A DNA stretch of 64,000 bases from Candidatus Peregrinibacteria bacterium (GTDB lineage: Bacteria > Patescibacteriota > Gracilibacteria > UBA1369 > LOWO2-01-FULL-3): the NCBI GenBank assembly GCA_030592015.1, contig JAUUZY010000001.1:62001-126000 (forward strand). The letters are read 5' to 3'. Shown here in pieces: positions 1-11,667 of the stretch. The notes beneath the pieces are model-generated. The model worked only from the letters and a program-made list of their open reading frames with translations, was not told the DNA's origin and made no database searches. The translations under genes were made by a program, and so were the position numbers. Position 1 is the stretch's first letter; the number at the start of each line of letters is the position of its first letter.

Positions 1-348
1 CTTCACGCAGAAACAGAAGAACAAACAATCGAAAATTATTGTACTTTTTTCAGCGAAAAAGTAGCAAACGTAGTCAAAGGAGGAAGAGTCTTTGCAAATC
101 TCGCATACAGCACCGACTGGGAAGCATTAACCGTAGAAGACCCATCAAGCACAAAAGACAGAAAAGGCAGACATATCACTAAAATCAACGGAATGTCCAA
201 AAGTGTAGCAGTAGCTGTTTCAAAAGCACTAACATTTGAAGGCTTCACTCAAAAAGGAAAAGACGAATTCAACCCAGCTGATGTAAATGCAGAAATTGAC
301 CACGCAAAACTAGCAAAAGGATTGGACTTGGTAAAAACCGCAAATTAA
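1..348 (+). CDS. 3' part of an unidentified protein (start outside the window)
   Basis: Frame 1 is open from the first base to a TAA at 346-348, giving the last 115 residues of a protein. The visible part is soluble, with a Gly-Arg turn (KGGRVFAN), a short KDRKGRH stretch and an Ala/Val-rich helix (SVAVAVSKAL), and it ends in LDLVKTAN. There is no membrane segment, signal or metal motif. The residue pattern resembles the end of a cytoplasmic NAD(P)-type enzyme, but I do not recognise the family and assign no function. The next gene, groL, is convergent. Confidence 0.75.
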   Translation, partial: LHAETEEQTIENYCTFFSEKVANVVKGGRVFANLAYSTDWEALTVEDPSSTKDRKGRHITKINGMSKSVAVAVSKALTFEGFTQKGKDEFNPADVNAEIDHAKLAKGLDLVKTAN

Positions 349-470
349 ATCGGCTCTATCCCCGCAAGGGGCATTGTCCCCTAAACTTGTCCCAAGGAAG
401 AAAACCTTAGACACAAGCCAAAAATTCACCCCGCCATCAATTCTCCGGGGACAGGTTTGAAATTATTCAA

Positions 471-513
471 CAAATACAAAAAGAGGCCATTCTGTAAAGT
501 ATGGCCTCTTTAA
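471..513 (-). terminator. Rho-independent terminator of the rny-groS-groL operon
   Basis: On the minus strand a 10-bp stem (AAGAGGCCAT / ATGGCCTCTT, loop of 10) is followed by a T5 run and further A/T sequence. It begins 20 bp after the groL stop codon, so it is the natural end of the operon. Confidence 0.85.
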
Positions 514-532
514 ATTGTATAAAATCACACCA

Positions 533-2194
<1,662 letters not shown>

Positions 2195-2206
2195 TTAACT
2201 GTTAAT

Positions 2207-2497
2207 TTATTGTAATTTTGCGTAAATGTCTGAAGCAGCAAGTATCAAAACTTCCTTTCCTTCAACCTTTACTTCTGTTGGACCATATTTAGAAAAAAGA
2301 ACTACGTCTCCTTCACTCACTTCCATACTGGATCTTTTTCCATCATCCATCATTTTTCCGGGACCTACCGCTATAACTTTACCCTTCATAGGTTTTTCCT
2401 TTGAAGCATTATCGGGAATGATGATACCTGAAGAACTCACTTCTTCTTTAACGGGCTCAACTACAATATTATCACTCAAAGGTACTATTTTACTCAT
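2207..2497 (-). CDS. groS: Co-chaperonin GroES (10 kDa)
   Basis: GroES forms the heptameric lid of the GroEL cage. The 96-residue length and the start (plsDnivVEP), the mobile-loop region followed by IIIPDNASKEKP, the central GKVIAVGPGK and the end VLILAASDIYAKL are typical of the family. It starts 26 bp after the rny stop codon and lies 21 bp before groL. There is no CIRCE inverted repeat between rny and groS, so heat control by HrcA is not evident here. No Shine-Dalgarno sequence precedes the ATG. Confidence 0.98.
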   Translation of the reverse strand: MSKIVPLSDNIVVEPVKEEVSSSGIIIPDNASKEKPMKGKVIAVGPGKMMDDGKRSSMEVSEGDVVLFSKYGPTEVKVEGKEVLILAASDIYAKLQ

Positions 2498-2523
2498 ATT
2501 GTTTTGCTTTAATTAAATATAAA

Positions 2524-4050
2524 TTATTGTGCAACCCCTTCTGATCGCACTTCTCTTATCACATGCACTTTAACAGGTCCAGGGTTTTGTAAATCATGCT
2601 CGATCTTCCTAGCTATAGAATGAGACAGCTTTATAGACGCTAAATCATCCAAAATTTCAGGATTTACAAACACTCTTACCTCAGTCCCGGCTTGAATCGC
2701 ATAAGATTTCTTCACTCCTTCTATAGTGTTACAAATATTCTCAAGCTCCATCAATCTTCTGATATAGGTATCAAGATTCTCCTTGTTTGCACCAGGTCTT
2801 GAATTTGAAATCAAATTTGCAGCTTGTACCAACTGAGCCTCCAAAGTCGTTGGCTCAGGATCACCATGATGCGCTTCAATTGCATGTACAACTTCTTTTG
2901 ACAAACCAAACTTACGCGCAATATCAGCACTAATATGAGCATGATGTCCCGGAACTTCATGATCCACGGCTTTCCCGATATCATGTAAAAGACCCGCTTT
3001 TCTACAAACATTCGCATCTGCCCCCAATTCAGAAGCCAAACTTGAAGCAATAAAAGCAACTTCCATAGAATGCTTCAAAGCGTTTTGCCCATGAGTAACT
3101 CTAAATTTAAGTCGTCCAAGAATTTTCACAAGATTAGGATGGAAGCCGGTAATACCAGTCTCCAATAATGCTTTTTCACCAAGCTCCTTAATCAAAACAT
3201 TAACCTCATCCTTTACCTTCAAAACAGTCTCTTCGATTCTGGCAGGATGAATACGACCATCTTCTATAAGTCGCCCCAAAGCCACTTTCGCAATATACCT
3301 TCTAACAAGATCAAAACCTGAAATCACGATGGAACCGGGAGTATCGTCGACAATCACATCAACACCGGTAATTTGTTCAAAAGTATTGATATTTCTACCT
3401 TCACGACCAATAATTCTTCCCTTCATCTCATCATTTGGAAGATTCACAATCGTAGCAGTAGATTCCGCTGTAGTTTCAGATGCACAACGCACAATAGCAT
3501 CGGCAATAATCCATCTAGCCTTCTCTTTTGCCTGTTCCTTAAGATCAGCCTCAGACTTTTTTATCTGAGCAACAATATCTTCCTTTGCCTCTTCTTCAAC
3601 CTTTTTCAGAAGTAATTCCTTAGCATCCTCCTTTGACATTGAAGCAACCTTCTCAAGCTCACTGGCCTGATGTTTATAAATAGATTCAACATCATCCCTA
3701 AGCTTCTTTACCGAACTGATCTTCGTATCCAAATCAACCCTCAGCTTCTCAACATTCTCATTTCTCTGATCCAAACTTTGCTCCTTACTAAGAAGCCTCT
3801 CCTCAACCTTATTAAATTCTATTTGTTGAGTTTTTTCCTCCTTTTTTATCTCATCCTGCATTTTGAAACTCTCATTTCTAGCTTCATACAAAATCTCCTT
3901 TGACTTTGCCTTAGCATCAATAAGAATCTTTTCAGCCTTCGAAACAGAGTTTTTATTCCTCTCCTCAACCTGCTTCTTTTTGTAAACATATCCCCCAGCA
4001 CCACCAAGCGCCACCCCCACTACTGCAAATAAAATTGTTATAGTCCACAT
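2524..4050 (-). CDS. rny: Ribonuclease Y (endoribonuclease, membrane anchored)
   Basis: RNase Y starts mRNA decay at the membrane in bacteria that lack RNase E. The domains appear in family order. There is an N-terminal membrane helix (about 2-22) and a long Lys/Glu-rich coiled coil (about 25-190). A KH RNA-binding domain with GREGRN follows, then an HD phosphohydrolase domain with the metal motif HDIGK and a downstream HHGD. The length of 508 aa is close to the usual ~520. It is the first gene of a probable rny-groS-groL operon, an unusual partnership. The divergent upstream gap (4051-4294) holds a minus-strand TTGACA at 4234-4239, but no convincing -10 sits 17 bp from it. Confidence 0.97.
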   Translation of the reverse strand: MWTITILFAVVGVALGGAGGYVYKKKQVEERNKNSVSKAEKILIDAKAKSKEILYEARNESFKMQDEIKKEEKTQQIEFNKVEERLLSKEQSLDQRNENVEKLRVDLDTKISSVKKLRDDVESIYKHQASELEKVASMSKEDAKELLLKKVEEEAKEDIVAQIKKSEADLKEQAKEKARWIIADAIVRCASETTAESTATIVNLPNDEMKGRIIGREGRNINTFEQITGVDVIVDDTPGSIVISGFDLVRRYIAKVALGRLIEDGRIHPARIEETVLKVKDEVNVLIKELGEKALLETGITGFHPNLVKILGRLKFRVTHGQNALKHSMEVAFIASSLASELGADANVCRKAGLLHDIGKAVDHEVPGHHAHISADIARKFGLSKEVVHAIEAHHGDPEPTTLEAQLVQAANLISNSRPGANKENLDTYIRRLMELENICNTIEGVKKSYAIQAGTEVRVFVNPEILDDLASIKLSHSIARKIEHDLQNPGPVKVHVIREVRSEGVAQ

Positions 4051-4294
4051 AATCTTTTGAAGTCGTTAGACTGCACTCGAGCTCGGTAAAAGCAACCTTC
4101 GATCTAATAATTTTTAGATGGCCTTTTATGGCCTAATATATCTTTCAACTATCGTTTTTCGTCTTTAAATAAGTGTTTACCTCTCTAATGCATAATTAAT
4201 AATTCCACTCCAATCTACTGGAATTACAAAAAATGTCAAACTCACATTCCCCAAATTTAATGAAAATTTAACAATTCATATATTTAATAAAACT

Positions 4295-5536
4295 GTGAAA
4301 AAAACAAAAGTTCTCATAATAGTTTTTCTAAGTCTAATCTTACTCCCAAATCAGCTCACCCATGCTCAATTTTTATCAAAAATAGCTCTCAAAGATAAAA
4401 ATAGTGACTGGATAGAAATTTCCATCCCTGACGGATTAAAACAAGAAATAGAAATAAAAGACGACTCGCTCATAAGCAAAATATCTCCGGAACAAATCAC
4501 GGATGAAAAAATAATAATAATTCACTTCAAATCAAAAAGCGAAAAAACAGAAAGTTCCAGCGGCATATTTCACGTATATACAAACAAAAATGGTCTCACC
4601 GGAACAAGTGAACAAATCACAATCGAAACTGATGAAGGAATCATCGACACGGTGTGTTGGCAAGATTCAAGCCCTACAGCATCAGAAAAAACAGACATCG
4701 CAGAACTAAAAAAAGTAAAAGCATGGCAAGGCAACTGCATCAACAGTGAAAAAATCCAAAAAAATGAAAGAATCGAAAGAATTAAAAACTCAAACACAAA
4801 AGAGAGCTGGAAGATCGTAAAGCTAGAGACAGATGGAGACCTCTCACAAAAAATAATAATAAACGAAATATTCCCAAACCCCGCAGGCAAAGATTCAGGC
4901 AAAGAATGGATAGAACTCTACAATGCATCAGAAAAAAAAGTAAACCTGGGCAACTGGAAAATAAAAGATCTAAAACTTTCAAATAAAATAGAAATTCCTC
5001 CACATCAATTCATAATAATAAGCGATCTAAGCTTAAAAAATGAAAACGAGATCATAGAGCTCAAAGATTTTCAAAACACTCTTATATCAGAGCTAAGATA
5101 CAAGAAAGCTGAAGAAGGACTGGCCTTAAGTCTATCTTCAATAAAGAAAGGAAATCTAAGAAAAAAATCATGGATATGGACCACTCCATCCAAAAACACG
5201 AAAAACCAAACATTCTATGAACTAACAGGGAAAATTTCCAAAGAACCGGAAATAAACAAGGAGTATTATTTCCAAATCACAAACGACCAAGACAGACAAA
5301 CAAAAATCATAATAGATGAAAACCTACACAACTTCCTATTACTACAAAGTATTTTCAAAAAAGGAAGCAAAATAAATGTATTAGCCAAAAAAGAAAGCGC
5401 CTACATCCTAGAAGACTTCAAAATCATCGATCCTGAAATAACAGAAACAGAAGCAAATACTGCCACGCCAAAATGGACCTATTACCTACTGATTCCAATA
5501 TTTCTAATGACCTTTGTGCTTATAGCAATCCTTTAG
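4295..5536 (+). CDS. Secreted, C-terminally anchored lamin-tail-domain protein
   Basis: The likely start is GTG at 4295, because the hydrophobic signal sequence (KVLIIVFLSLILL) begins at once. A lamin tail domain lies near residues 185-285, with the typical NEIFPNPAGKDSGKEWIELYN opening, and a partial copy of the same fold is visible near residues 25-45 (KDKNSDWIEI). The region around 300-390 looks like an OB-type beta domain. A C-terminal membrane helix (YYLLIPIFLMTFVLIAIL) anchors it. LTD proteins are extracellular and often occur with nucleases or adhesins; no nuclease motif is visible here. Its 3' end overlaps the convergent SLH gene by 17 bp. Confidence 0.85.
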   Translation: MKKTKVLIIVFLSLILLPNQLTHAQFLSKIALKDKNSDWIEISIPDGLKQEIEIKDDSLISKISPEQITDEKIIIIHFKSKSEKTESSSGIFHVYTNKNGLTGTSEQITIETDEGIIDTVCWQDSSPTASEKTDIAELKKVKAWQGNCINSEKIQKNERIERIKNSNTKESWKIVKLETDGDLSQKIIINEIFPNPAGKDSGKEWIELYNASEKKVNLGNWKIKDLKLSNKIEIPPHQFIIISDLSLKNENEIIELKDFQNTLISELRYKKAEEGLALSLSSIKKGNLRKKSWIWTTPSKNTKNQTFYELTGKISKEPEINKEYYFQITNDQDRQTKIIIDENLHNFLLLQSIFKKGSKINVLAKKESAYILEDFKIIDPEITETEANTATPKWTYYLLIPIFLMTFVLIAIL

Positions 5537-6383
5537 CAACCATCGCATTGTATACCATCTGCACAAACTCAGCTCGACTCAACTCATAACCCGCACTAAA
5601 GAAAGCACTATCAGCAATAACGGCATTTTCTTTCGCAACCTGAGCATAAGGAGCAAACCATTCAGAGATATGAACATCACTAAAAGGAGACTGCGTAATC
5701 ATTTCAGGAATTTCAAATTCAAAAGTTTCCAAAACAATCTTCAATGCTTCAGCTCTGTTTACAGTCTGGGAAGGCCGGTACGAACCATCTTCAAACCCAT
5801 TAACCCAGCCATATTGCTTTGCATAACAAACAAAAGGAGCAAACCACTCAGTTTCAACGTCTGTAAAACAATGGTCATAACTTCCTCCTGAAAAATCCGC
5901 ATCAATAGCATTGGTCAAAACTGTCAAAAGCTCTGCCCTATTCAAAGTATTTTCAGCCTTAAAGCTACCATCGGTGTACCCATTGATAATTCCAGTATTG
6001 TATAAAGTCTCAATAGCCCTCGCATGTCTATGCTTTGAAGTAACATCTGAAAAGATTTCATATTCTTCCTCTTCCTCAACATCCTCAACTACAGCACAAA
6101 CAGACGCACAAATTGGGAATGGTGGACATGTCTGACAGTCAGGCGGCACAGACGCAAGCAAATCGGGACTAGCAATACTATCGATCACAGAAGCCTGGTA
6201 GTTATCTAAATATTGATTTGTTGAATTGAAAAAGGAAAAAAGTGCATATACTGTAAAACCTGCAAAAAGAACCAAAATAGTCAAAAAATGAAAATGTTCA
6301 GACTTATCACTCTTCTTAGTAACTTTTCTTTTCATTGGAGCCTTCTTCTTAGTAATTTTCTTAGTAGTTTTTTTAGGGGGCAT
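5520..6383 (-). CDS. Membrane-anchored SLH-domain protein
   Basis: The protein has a strongly basic N-terminus (MPPKKTTKKITKKKAP) and one membrane helix near 35-52. A short Cys-rich segment (CQTCPPFPICASVC) and an acidic linker follow, then three S-layer homology repeats recognisable by GYTDGSFK..NRAE, GFEDGSYRP..NRAE and the final SRAEF. SLH repeats bind cell-wall polymers or the S-layer, so this is probably a cell-surface protein held by an uncleaved N-terminal helix. The Lys-rich tail is shared with the next gene upstream (AI-2E exporter) and may serve membrane orientation. The partner of the Cys segment is unknown. Confidence 0.9.
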   Translation of the reverse strand: MPPKKTTKKITKKKAPMKRKVTKKSDKSEHFHFLTILVLFAGFTVYALFSFFNSTNQYLDNYQASVIDSIASPDLLASVPPDCQTCPPFPICASVCAVVEDVEEEEEYEIFSDVTSKHRHARAIETLYNTGIINGYTDGSFKAENTLNRAELLTVLTNAIDADFSGGSYDHCFTDVETEWFAPFVCYAKQYGWVNGFEDGSYRPSQTVNRAEALKIVLETFEFEIPEMITQSPFSDVHISEWFAPYAQVAKENAVIADSAFFSAGYELSRAEFVQMVYNAMVAKGLL

Positions 6384-6402
6384 ATTGATATGTTAAAAAA
6401 AA

Positions 6403-7572
6403 TTATCTTTTAAGAACTTTTTTATATTCAGTTTCATAAATTGTCAAAAATGACATCAGAATCATCAAAACCAACGGTCCAACTACAACGCCCTTGAAAT
6501 CCATTTGCCAAACTCCACCCAAAATCACAAAGAACATAAGCAAAGGATATGTTCGCACTTTTCCACCGATCAAATAAGGCCTAGCCAAATTATCAATAGA
6601 TCCAACAAGCAAAAAGCCCCACAAGAAAATAAATATCGCCGCACCATAATTACCTAACATCAACAAAACAATCGCTGCAGGAACCCATATGATCGCAGTT
6701 CCAAAAACAGGCAATAAAGACAGAAAAGCCATGGCAGTTCCCCAAAACACAGGACTAGAAATTCCCGCAATCGCAAAACCTATACCTCCTACAACTCCCT
6801 GCAAAATCGCAGTAAAGAATACTCCAAAAACAATGGACTTCACCATAGAAGCTATATTAGAAAAAAGTTTCACTTCATGAGAAGTCGGCAAAGGACTCAA
6901 GGCCCCAATCCTTTGAACTAATTTATCTCCATCCTTGAAGAAATAAAACATTGAGAAAAGCATAATAAAGAAACCAACCAAGAACGAGAAAAAACTTCCA
7001 ACAAAAGCAGCTGCCTGATCACTAAGCCACCCACTGGTCGTTTTCGCTAATTCAATAATATTATCCTTAAGATTTAACTCTGACAAATCAACAACAGAAG
7101 ACACCTCTTCTTTAAACTTTTCATAAGTATCAAAAATTATACCTCCATCCTCCCATTGCAAATAAGCATCAAAAACACCGGACTCAAATTGCTCCTGAAC
7201 TAATACATATGTCTCCGCGCCTTCACTTGCCACTAAAAAACCAAAAAAAGTAAGCGGTGCAACTATAACCAAAACAACAAGTATGCAACTAACAAGGGAA
7301 GCAATTCTGCTCCACCCCTTAAAAAACTTTAAAATCCTCCTATACAGAGGATAAAAAGCAATCGTAAAAACTGCCGCCACCATAATAGCCGTAGCAAAAG
7401 GACTAAGAATCCAAAACAAAAGCAATATCATCACCGACAAACACAAAATCAGAAAAACAGCAGGCAATCTATACAAAACCATAATTCCACCAAACTCATG
7501 ATCAACCTTAACTTTGCGAGTAGTCGTAGTTTTTTTAGTTACCTTTTTCGCAGACGCTTTTGTTCTAGGCAT
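6403..7572 (-). CDS. AI-2E family transporter (PerM/YdiK-like permease)
   Basis: This 389-residue polytopic protein has the family layout. Paired N-terminal helices (LPAVFLILCLSVMILLLFW and the next), a charged middle region and a C-terminal block with GVVGGIGFAIAG and an LPVFGTAIIWVPAA-like stretch are all present. Members export AI-2 or act as Na+/H+ antiporters; the substrate cannot be told from sequence. An unusual Lys/Thr-rich N-terminal tail of about 25 residues precedes the first helix and resembles the tail of the SLH gene 19 bp downstream, suggesting co-transcription. Confidence 0.9.
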   Translation of the reverse strand: MPRTKASAKKVTKKTTTTRKVKVDHEFGGIMVLYRLPAVFLILCLSVMILLLFWILSPFATAIMVAAVFTIAFYPLYRRILKFFKGWSRIASLVSCILVVLVIVAPLTFFGFLVASEGAETYVLVQEQFESGVFDAYLQWEDGGIIFDTYEKFKEEVSSVVDLSELNLKDNIIELAKTTSGWLSDQAAAFVGSFFSFLVGFFIMLFSMFYFFKDGDKLVQRIGALSPLPTSHEVKLFSNIASMVKSIVFGVFFTAILQGVVGGIGFAIAGISSPVFWGTAMAFLSLLPVFGTAIIWVPAAIVLLMLGNYGAAIFIFLWGFLLVGSIDNLARPYLIGGKVRTYPLLMFFVILGGVWQMDFKGVVVGPLVLMILMSFLTIYETEYKKVLKR

Positions 7573-7654
7573 AAAAATAAAGTCAAAAAGATAGCTAATT
7601 TATACCATATTACGAACTAAGCCCATGACTAAAAGAACTTGACGTTTTTTGTTT

Positions 7655-9883
7655 CTATATTAGTGGAGCTTCAAAAACAGGTTCAATATCACCCTGCATA
7701 GCCCCAAGATTTTCAAATTCCCCAGCTTCATCCCATTTATTGAGCATCTCTTCTACACCTACCTTTGGCATACAATATTTCGCTCTTGAAGTCTCAATAA
7801 TTTGATTTACGAAGCTATCATCTACCTTTGGTACAGTAATAGTTCTACCTGAAAAAGCCTCCCTTATCTCACCATTCACAGACATTTTACAATAAAACTC
7901 ACGCACCCCCAGGTTGATAATATCTCTTTCCTTAAACACCGGAGTATATTCCTCCGCCAAAAACTTCGCATCATCCGCCCCAACTCTAAAACTAACCATC
8001 GATCCAACATTACCAAACACTGTTTTTCTAACCTTGTCGGACAACTGTCCCATATACTGATGAGCAATAGTCAAATTCAATCTATACTTTCTCGCCTCAG
8101 ACAAAATTTCCGCAAACATATCCGTAGCAAAATTCTGAAACTCATCTACATAGAAATAAAAGTCACTTCTATCCTCCTCCTTCATATCTGCCCTACTCAT
8201 AGCAGCCTGATAAAGCTTTGTAATAATCATCGCTCCCAAAAGCGAACTGTTTTCTTCCCCCAAAAGCCCCTTAGACACTTTCATCAAAAGAATTTTCTTA
8301 TTGTCCATAACATCACGAATATCAAATTTATTCGTAGGTTGACCAATAATATTCCTAATCATATTTGTAGAAACAAACTGCCCCACCTTATTCAAAAGCG
8401 GAGTTATCGCCTCAGCATCAAATTTCTCACTCCATCCGGCAAACTCAGAAACCCAGAAATTTTTCACAACATTATCCTGAATACGAGAAACTATCGTCTG
8501 TCTATAGTTCTTATCCGTCAACATCTTCAAAATAGACAAAACAGTCGTATTGTCACTATCCAAAAGAGCCAAAACCGTATACCTAAGCACGTGCTCCAGT
8601 CTATCGGTCCAATTACTACCAAATAATTTCTTAAAAATCTGAATAAAACCAATAGTAACCTGCATTTTGTAAGCCTCATCCACATTTTCCAAAGGATTGA
8701 AAGAAATCGGGAAATTAGTATCTGAAGGATCAAAATAAATAACATCCTTGATTCGATGCTCCGGAATCATAGCCAGAACATTATCAACCAAATCTCCATG
8801 AGGATCCAAAATCCCAACACCATGACCATTATCCAAATCCTCCTTGATAAGCAATTCCAACAATTTAGATTTTCCTGAACCGGATTTTCCAACAGCATAA
8901 AGATGTCTACGCCTATCGGCTCTCCTAATCCCAAAGGTCTCAAAATTATTATGATAATTTGTAACCCCAAACAAACTCACCCCCTTCTCCCCTATCTTCG
9001 GTAGATCCTGAGGCGGCTCCGCTTTTCGCGCTAAAACATGCACAATATGAGAAACATTATCCGAATTCGGCAAATGATAAAGAGTAGCAATCTCCTTTGG
9101 ATTCAATAAAAAAGGAACAACCAATTTTCTGGCACGATACTCAGCAAGAAAGACCTTTTCTGAAAGTCTCAAAGGCTTAAATTCCTGAATATCTGTCTTA
9201 TTAAATTGATAAAAACTATTTATAATCGCTTCCAACTTTCTTCTTGCATCCTCTGGGGTCTTTGCAATATAAGCCAAACGCATATTTGCAAAAAACGGCT
9301 CAGTTTTCACCTTTTCAACAGCCAAGACATGTCGAACTTTTATCACACTATTCTCATCCTTCATTCTCATACGATCTCTCAAACTAAATATTTTTTTGAA
9401 TTTATTCCATCGAAGATTCACCCTTCTTTTCAAATGATGAACCGCACTTTCCTCACGTGGATTAATTACAATCTGAACCCAAACCTGCTCACCCGAAGCA
9501 ATTTTTGAAATAACAGAGAAAAGCCTACTCTGACTATCCTCATCAAACTCATCATAAGTCTTGATCGGATAAACATCTCCAAAACGAAATTTCATCCTAA
9601 CACCAGCAATAGCCTCCTTACTCGAGTCATATTTCGCAGAATAATCCAAAACTTCCCTTATTTCACAATCAGGATATGAAGAATACAAAAGACCTTCAAT
9701 AGTCTCAAAAAGCTTAGTTGGAACAGCGATAAAGAAGTAGGTATATTGCTCAAATCCTAGGCATTCAAGGGAAATAGAAGCGTTCTTCACAGTATTATGC
9801 AAATTCATCAAAAGCTCCTGAAAAATGCTTTCTTTTTTCTTTACATCATCTCCCTGCGGAACTATCACTTGAAAATACTTCAT
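7655..9883 (-). CDS. VirD4/TraD-like DNA-transport or secretion ATPase
   Basis: The protein has 742 residues. The N-terminal ~300 residues form an unassigned alpha/beta domain. A RecA-like motor follows, with Walker A GKSGSGKS (332-339), GILDPHGDLVD just after it, and a Walker B-type FYFYVDEFQNF. The layout matches the type IV coupling-protein/TraG family common in Patescibacteria, thought to move DNA or protein at the envelope. No relaxase, pilin or VirB gene lies nearby. It is the last large gene below the three Cys-rich paralogues, separated by a 123-bp gap that contains a short hairpin (TAGTCCT/AGGACTA at 9939-9955). ATPase assignment is firm; the cargo is unknown. Confidence 0.9.
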   Translation of the reverse strand: MKYFQVIVPQGDDVKKKESIFQELLMNLHNTVKNASISLECLGFEQYTYFFIAVPTKLFETIEGLLYSSYPDCEIREVLDYSAKYDSSKEAIAGVRMKFRFGDVYPIKTYDEFDEDSQSRLFSVISKIASGEQVWVQIVINPREESAVHHLKRRVNLRWNKFKKIFSLRDRMRMKDENSVIKVRHVLAVEKVKTEPFFANMRLAYIAKTPEDARRKLEAIINSFYQFNKTDIQEFKPLRLSEKVFLAEYRARKLVVPFLLNPKEIATLYHLPNSDNVSHIVHVLARKAEPPQDLPKIGEKGVSLFGVTNYHNNFETFGIRRADRRRHLYAVGKSGSGKSKLLELLIKEDLDNGHGVGILDPHGDLVDNVLAMIPEHRIKDVIYFDPSDTNFPISFNPLENVDEAYKMQVTIGFIQIFKKLFGSNWTDRLEHVLRYTVLALLDSDNTTVLSILKMLTDKNYRQTIVSRIQDNVVKNFWVSEFAGWSEKFDAEAITPLLNKVGQFVSTNMIRNIIGQPTNKFDIRDVMDNKKILLMKVSKGLLGEENSSLLGAMIITKLYQAAMSRADMKEEDRSDFYFYVDEFQNFATDMFAEILSEARKYRLNLTIAHQYMGQLSDKVRKTVFGNVGSMVSFRVGADDAKFLAEEYTPVFKERDIINLGVREFYCKMSVNGEIREAFSGRTITVPKVDDSFVNQIIETSRAKYCMPKVGVEEMLNKWDEAGEFENLGAMQGDIEPVFEAPLI

Positions 9884-10006
9884 TCCAATTAGTAATAAAT
9901 AATGGCTACATACTTTACCACAAAAGCGAAAGCCTGTCTAGTCCTTGTAGGACTAAAAGCAAGCTCATTCAAACTAGACATAAAAAAGCAATAAATCAAG
10001 AAAGCA

Positions 10007-11659
10007 CTAATAAACAGTTTCCAGATAACATTTATCACAATAAACAATTTCTCGTCTTTCAGGAGCGTAACTTGTAACAACCTTGGCAGCACATTTAGCA
10101 CATGATCTATCAAAACTTATTATAGGGTTTCTCATAGCCAATCTAAGAGCATTTCTAGTTTCCGGAGCATAATGAGGAATAGGAACTCCCATCTTCTTAT
10201 ATAACTCCAATTCCCGAGGAATAATTTTGTATGGACGTCCTGTTTTCTCGCACACCAAAGGCTTCCCTACAATATCGTCACTCACATCATTAATAGAATC
10301 AGGAATCACATAGTCACTCTGCATTTCACGAACTTCCTCATCAAGCCACTTCAAGCCCTGAGACAAGGCCTCTGACTTAGTCATAGGAAAATAGTCCTGA
10401 GCCACAGTTTCATTATACGCAAACAATGAATCCTTCATGGGACAAAATTCCCCCCATTCGCCGGTAGACTTCATATGTTCAACAATTCTTGCACGAAGAT
10501 CAAAATACTCATCTTTTGAATATTGTTTATTCAAAATACAATACTCCCCTCTATTCAGGCACACACAGCCAAAAAGATCATGACCATTGGAAACAAGATC
10601 ACAATAAAAAACATCATTCGACCACCAAGAACAAGCGCTGAGAGCATTGTGATAACCATCAACAGAGCCAGTCATTTCATAAAAAAGCTCAGGTTTATGC
10701 CCCACATGATCACTACTCAAAATATCCTTTGCCACCCATCCACCAAGAAAGACATCCTTCATATCTTCTGCCGGCCCCTCAATCCCAAAAGAATTACTAA
10801 CATTATTCGCATTACTAAGATAATCCCCAGTACAACCTTCACAATTCACAGTACTGGCAAACTTATGAGGGTATTTTAATTTAAATTCAGCAAACTCCTT
10901 CTTCATTTTTTCTACAGCAGTCCAGCTATCCAACCGATATCCCTTAACTTTCCTCTCATAATCCTCCTTTGAATATAGCTTATTAAAAATATGATAGCGC
11001 TTACTTCTGAGGCCAACACACCCAAAACAATCATCACAATTTCTACATTCAAAAAGAAAAGAACTGTCCTTACAGTTATGACTATTTTGACAATACTTAA
11101 GATTATAACATTTCGTACAATCAGTACTGTCATAAACAAGTTCACTTTCATTCACCCAATAAACATCAACATTATCCTTACAGTACATGCAAAAAATACT
11201 ATACATGCAGTCCTCACTATAATCCCCACCAAAAACCAAATAACAATTCTTATTTGAAAGACTCATATTGCAATACTCACTATTCTCGCCCTGAGAATTC
11301 ATCAAGGACAAACGCGGAACAACCTGCCTAAGCTCATGAAACTGCTGAAAAAAAGGCTTCGAAAAGTCATAATCACACCCATAGTCCTTTGCATCCCATT
11401 TATCACTCCACCAAGCATCCTGAGAATAAACAGTACAAGGGCCACCAGGAGAATACAAAGAAACTATCGGCTCCCCTGTCAGATCACATTTAGCATTATA
11501 TATTTTTCTTTCATTACGATGAGAAAGCCGCCTCCTATGCCTTTCTTCTATACAAAGAGTAGGCAAAGGTAGCCCAAACTTTTGAAGAAAATCTTGCTCC
11601 CACTCTGTAACTACAAATTCCTTTCCTGTAATTCTGCATGTCTGAGTAAGCTCGGGCAT
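10007..11659 (-). CDS. Cys-rich repeat protein, third of three tandem paralogues
   Basis: This 550-residue protein is homologous along its whole length to the two genes upstream. Shared blocks include RNERKIYNAKC, the WWSDKWDAKDYG segment and DFSKPFFQQF. It also has a Cys-spaced central region ending in CDDCFGCVGLRSKRY, a second copy of that block (DLFGCVCLNRGEYC) and the C-terminal CDKCYLETVY. Unlike its paralogues, the N-terminal zinc ribbon is degraded: CxxC has become CRIT and CIEE, so it has probably lost one metal site. No enzyme motif or signal peptide is visible. It is the last of the trio, with an 8-bp gap to the previous gene, so the three are surely co-transcribed. Function unknown. 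Confidence 0.85.
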   Translation of the reverse strand: MPELTQTCRITGKEFVVTEWEQDFLQKFGLPLPTLCIEERHRRRLSHRNERKIYNAKCDLTGEPIVSLYSPGGPCTVYSQDAWWSDKWDAKDYGCDYDFSKPFFQQFHELRQVVPRLSLMNSQGENSEYCNMSLSNKNCYLVFGGDYSEDCMYSIFCMYCKDNVDVYWVNESELVYDSTDCTKCYNLKYCQNSHNCKDSSFLFECRNCDDCFGCVGLRSKRYHIFNKLYSKEDYERKVKGYRLDSWTAVEKMKKEFAEFKLKYPHKFASTVNCEGCTGDYLSNANNVSNSFGIEGPAEDMKDVFLGGWVAKDILSSDHVGHKPELFYEMTGSVDGYHNALSACSWWSNDVFYCDLVSNGHDLFGCVCLNRGEYCILNKQYSKDEYFDLRARIVEHMKSTGEWGEFCPMKDSLFAYNETVAQDYFPMTKSEALSQGLKWLDEEVREMQSDYVIPDSINDVSDDIVGKPLVCEKTGRPYKIIPRELELYKKMGVPIPHYAPETRNALRLAMRNPIISFDRSCAKCAAKVVTSYAPERREIVYCDKCYLETVY

Positions 11660-11667
11660 AAAATATA

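Noticed and set aside
2498-2523. CIRCE operator before groS
   Set aside because: The gap is only 26 bp and has no inverted repeat of the TTAGCACTC type.
8060-8626. Long plus-strand frame within the VirD4-like ATPase gene
   Set aside because: It lies opposite a fully conserved ATPase and has low-complexity Ile/His/Asn-rich translation.
9889-10113. Minus-strand frame overlapping the end of the Cys-rich gene
   Set aside because: It overlaps a stronger gene in another frame and has no family pattern; probably chance.
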